Part shown: piece by piece, positions 5,586-7,079 of the stretch
Layout: every line of letters starts with the position of its first letter
Numbering within the stretch: position 1 is the first letter of the stretch
Assembly (NCBI GenBank): GCA_050692915.1
Contig: JBOGVU010000119.1
Span: forward strand, 1 to 7,079
Direction of reading: 5' to 3'
DNA length: 7,079 bases
From: CALAEC01 sp050692915
GTDB lineage: Bacteria > Actinomycetota > UBA4738 > CALAEC01
Program-made: the position numbers and the translations under genes
Notes under the pieces: generated by a model
Database searches by the model: none
Told to the model about the DNA's origin: nothing
What the model saw: the letters and a program-made list of their open reading frames with translations, nothing else

Positions 5586-6334
5586 GCGATCGGCGCGACC
5601 CGGTCCCCGAGGCGGTGGTGGGGCGCCGTCCCGCGCTGGAGGCGGTCCGCTCGGGCGCGGCCGTCGAGGTGCTGGTGGCGTCGGGGGCCCGGCGGACGGC
5701 GGGTTTGCGGGAGCTGCTGGACGCGGCGCGGTCGGGTGGCGTGGCGGTCCGGTGGACGTCCAGGGACGAGGTGGCCGCCCTGGCGGGCGGGGCTCGGGAC
5801 CAGGGCGTGGCCGCGCGGATCCGGGGCTCCCGCCCTCTCACGGAGGCGGACCTGGCCCGCCGGGCCTGGGGCCGGGACGCCGTGGTGGTGGCCCTGGACG
5901 GCGTCACCGATCCGAGGAACGTGGGGGGCATCGCCAGGACGGCCGAGGCGGCTGGAGCGGAGGCGCTGGTGCTCCGACGGCGACGCGGCGCCACGATCAC
6001 CCCGGCGGCGGTCAGGGCCTCGGCGGGGGCCCTCCTTCACCTGCCCGTGGCCGAGGTGGCCAACGTGGCCCGGGCCCTGGGGCGGCTGAAGGCCGCCGGG
6101 TTCTGGGTGGTCGGGCTCCACCAGGGTGCCGGGACGGCGATCGGCCGGGCCCGTCGGCCGGCCGGCGGGCTGGTTGTGGTGCTCGGTTCCGAAGGGGAGG
6201 GGATGTCACGGCTCGTGCGGGAGGCCTGTGACGAGCTGCTGTCGATCCCGATGGCCGGGTCCGTGGCCTCGCTGAACGTCTCCGTCGCCGCGGGGGTGGC
6301 CCTGTACGGGTACGCCCGGAGGCAGGAACCCTGA
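5582..6334 (+). CDS. rlmB: 23S rRNA (guanosine-2'-O-)-methyltransferase RlmB (SpoU/TrmH family)
   Basis: A 250-aa SPOUT methyltransferase predicted to methylate the ribose 2'-OH of a 23S rRNA guanosine (G2251 in E. coli) using S-adenosylmethionine. An N-terminal L30-like substrate-binding domain opens VVGRRPALEAVRSG and runs to about residue 85. The catalytic domain then shows the three SpoU motifs: DGVTDPRNVGGIARTAEAAG (106-125) with N113; LGSEGEGMSRL (201-211) with E204; and ASLNVSVAAGVALY (about 229-242) with N232. The last two contribute to the knotted cofactor site. The exact target base cannot be read from sequence, and a related 2'-O-methyltransferase specificity (for example thiostrepton-resistance type) is a less likely option. 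ATG 5582 overlaps the ispF stop as ATGA. An in-frame open stretch begins earlier, at 5402, but lies inside ispF. The cysS gene often found between ispF and rlmB is missing. Confidence 0.93.
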   Translation: MSDRRDPVPEAVVGRRPALEAVRSGAAVEVLVASGARRTAGLRELLDAARSGGVAVRWTSRDEVAALAGGARDQGVAARIRGSRPLTEADLARRAWGRDAVVVALDGVTDPRNVGGIARTAEAAGAEALVLRRRRGATITPAAVRASAGALLHLPVAEVANVARALGRLKAAGFWVVGLHQGAGTAIGRARRPAGGLVVVLGSEGEGMSRLVREACDELLSIPMAGSVASLNVSVAAGVALYGYARRQEP

Positions 6335-6361
6335 GACCGGAGCGAGGCATTCGTCCGGGTC
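6335..6361 (+). terminator. Hairpin directly after rlmB, probable operon terminator
   Basis: The hairpin starts on the base after the rlmB stop. GACCGGA (6335-6341) pairs with TCCGG-G-TC (6354-6361), and the stem continues inward as CGA/TCG (6343-6345 and 6351-6353). There are about 10 pairs in all, with one bulged G on each side and a 5-nt loop GGCAT. It is followed by TTGGG, not a real T-run. Position and size fit a terminator of the PIN/TRAM-ispD-ispF-rlmB operon; function is inferred. Confidence 0.5.
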
Positions 6362-6378
6362 TTGGGACGTATGAGACC

Positions 6379-6407
6379 TTGCAAGACCGGCGGTCCGTGG
6401 GAATAAT
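6379..6407 (+). promoter_or_regulatory. Sigma-A type promoter of sigH
   Basis: A -35 box TTGCAA (6379-6384) and a -10 box AATAAT (6402-6407) are separated by 17 nt, with a predicted start near A6414. The -35 lies within the 8-nt palindrome CTTGCAAG (6378-6385). The right arm of a longer imperfect inverted repeat (6356-6364 with 6382-6390) also overlaps it, so a regulator could bind here. Confidence 0.65.
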
Positions 6408-6413
6408 CGGGCC

Positions 6414-6451
6414 ACGCCCCTCGTCGTTCGCCCGCGACCCGTGCGGGGCGT
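6414..6451 (+). promoter_or_regulatory. Stem-loop at the 5' end of the sigH leader
   Basis: ACGCCCC (6414-6420) pairs perfectly with GGGGCGT (6445-6451), a 7-bp stem closing a 24-nt loop that holds a small inner TCG/CGA stem. The 5' arm starts at the predicted transcript start and the 3' arm ends 2 nt before the GGAAGGAG ribosome binding site. This placement could protect the mRNA end or influence ribosome access; both are inference. Confidence 0.4.
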
Positions 6452-6453
6452 CG

Positions 6454-6461
6454 GGAAGGAG
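6454..6461 (+). promoter_or_regulatory. Shine-Dalgarno in the sigH leader, oddly placed
   Basis: GGAAGGAG is a strong ribosome binding sequence, but it is 26 nt before the first normal in-frame sigH start (GTG 6488). It directly abuts ATG 6462, which is out of frame with sigH, and is 8 nt before an in-frame ACG at 6470. It must serve either a short leader ORF or a non-standard start. Confidence 0.65.
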
Positions 6462-6491
6462 ATGCCGCGACGGCCGCACGCCAGCGGGTGA
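6462..6491 (+). CDS. Possible 9-codon leader peptide ahead of sigH
   Basis: ATG 6462 opens a nine-codon frame (MPRRPHASG) that stops at TGA 6489-6491, overlapping the sigH GTG as GTGA. The strong Shine-Dalgarno ends on the base before the ATG, which is closer than normal. The 4-nt overlap would couple its translation to sigH. It could be chance: short frames are easy to find, and an ACG start at 6470 would also explain the Shine-Dalgarno. Confidence 0.25.
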   Translation: MPRRPHASG

Positions 6492-7079
6492 GTGTCCCCC
6501 GGGACCTCGGCGCCGAATCGGACGAGGGCCTGGTGGCCCTGTACCACGCCGGCCACCACGAGGCCGTCGAGGCGCTCCTGACCCGGTACCGGGGCTTCGC
6601 CCGAGCCAAGGCACGCAGCTACTTCCTGGTTGGGGCGGACAAGGAGGACATCGTCCAGGAGGGGATGATCGGCCTGTACAAGGCCATCCGAGACTACGTC
6701 CCCGACCGGGAGGCCTCCTTCCGCGCGTTCGCGGAACTGTGTGTCACCCGGCAGATCATCACGGCCGTGAAGACGGCCACCCGTCAGAAGCACGTGCCCC
6801 TCAACACTTACGTGTCCCTGTCGAAGCCGGTGGGAGGCGAGGACGACCCCGACCGCACCTTGCAGGACGTCCTGGAGAACGTCCGGGCCCCCGACCCGGC
6901 CGACCTGGTGCTCGGTCACGAGGAGCTCCGAAGCATGAAGCTCGCCTTCGCCGAGATCCTCTCCGACTTCGAGGCCGAGGTGCTCCACATGTACGTCGAG
7001 GGGAAGTCGTACCAGGAGATCGCGGCGCACCTCGACCGGCACGTGAAGTCGATCGACAACGCGATCCAGCGGATCAAGC
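6488..7079 (+). CDS. sigH: SigH-type RNA polymerase sigma-70 family factor (3' partial)
   Basis: The first 197 codons of a sigma factor that directs RNA polymerase to its own promoter set; the frame runs off the window end. Region 2 begins near FARAKARSYFLVGADKEDIV (residues 37-56) and continues QEGMIGLYKAIRDY, the core-binding helix and -10 recognition segment, then SFRAFAELCVTRQIITAVKTATRQKH. After a charged linker, region 4 reads LSDFEAEVLHMYVEGKSYQE with a helix-turn-helix around 174-194 (SYQEIAAHLDRHVKSIDNAI) for the -35 element. Wording and the lack of a region 1.1 match Bacillus SigH (sporulation sigma-H) and its actinobacterial relatives. Bacillus SigH controls the transition to stationary phase; the role here is unknown and need not involve spores. 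GTG 6488 is the first normal in-frame start. An in-frame ACG at 6470, 8 nt after GGAAGGAG, would add MTAARQ and is a real alternative. Confidence 0.85.
   Translation, partial: MSVPRDLGAESDEGLVALYHAGHHEAVEALLTRYRGFARAKARSYFLVGADKEDIVQEGMIGLYKAIRDYVPDREASFRAFAELCVTRQIITAVKTATRQKHVPLNTYVSLSKPVGGEDDPDRTLQDVLENVRAPDPADLVLGHEELRSMKLAFAEILSDFEAEVLHMYVEGKSYQEIAAHLDRHVKSIDNAIQRIK

Noticed and set aside
1..7079. Defence system, biosynthetic cluster, prophage, insertion sequence or CRISPR array
   Set aside because: All coding space is explained by housekeeping families on one strand; no transposase, integrase, direct-repeat array or attachment-like repeat was seen.

Overview
The window is very GC-rich (roughly 70-75% by eye), with strong G/C preference at third codon positions, many GTG starts and densely packed genes all on the + strand. 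CarD closely resembles the mycobacterial protein, a SigH-type sigma factor of the kind conserved in Actinobacteria is present, and several genes seem to start directly at a TANNNT -10 box. Together these point to an actinobacterium (Actinomycetota). The gene order clpC - radA - PIN/TRAM - ispD - ispF - rlmB - sigH is a condensed version of the clpC-to-sigH cluster known from Bacillus and its relatives, which suggests a deep-branching lineage rather than a Streptomyces or Mycobacterium relative. That placement is inference.

Layout: (1) 3-254, the C-terminal end of a ClpC-type AAA+ unfoldase, followed by a 138-nt gap with two hairpins. (2) 393-1064, a Tat-exported Zn amidase of the Amidase_2/PGRP family; 1090-1287, a 65-aa DUF2277 protein; 1330-2712, radA. 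Each of these three starts 6-7 nt after a TANNNT box with no useful Shine-Dalgarno, so leaderless transcription is likely. (3) 2844-3353, carD, with a good sigma-A type promoter, a leader of about 67 nt and a strong Shine-Dalgarno. (4) 3394-6334, a coupled operon: PIN/TRAM membrane protein, ispD, ispF and rlmB, with a 1-nt gap, an 8-nt overlap and a 4-nt overlap. It ends in a hairpin directly after the rlmB stop. (5) 6379-7079, a promoter, a structured leader and the 5' part of a sigH-type sigma factor cut by the window end.

The genes are housekeeping: protein quality control (clpC), wall hydrolysis (amidase), recombination repair (radA), control of rRNA and global transcription (carD, sigH), the MEP isoprenoid pathway (ispD and ispF) and 23S rRNA methylation (rlmB). 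I see no mobile element, CRISPR array, tRNA or rRNA, and no new multi-gene system. The points most worth checking are the repeated leaderless start geometry, the sigH leader (ambiguous start, possible 9-codon leader ORF, alternative hairpins), and the absence of disA and cysS from places where related clusters carry them.
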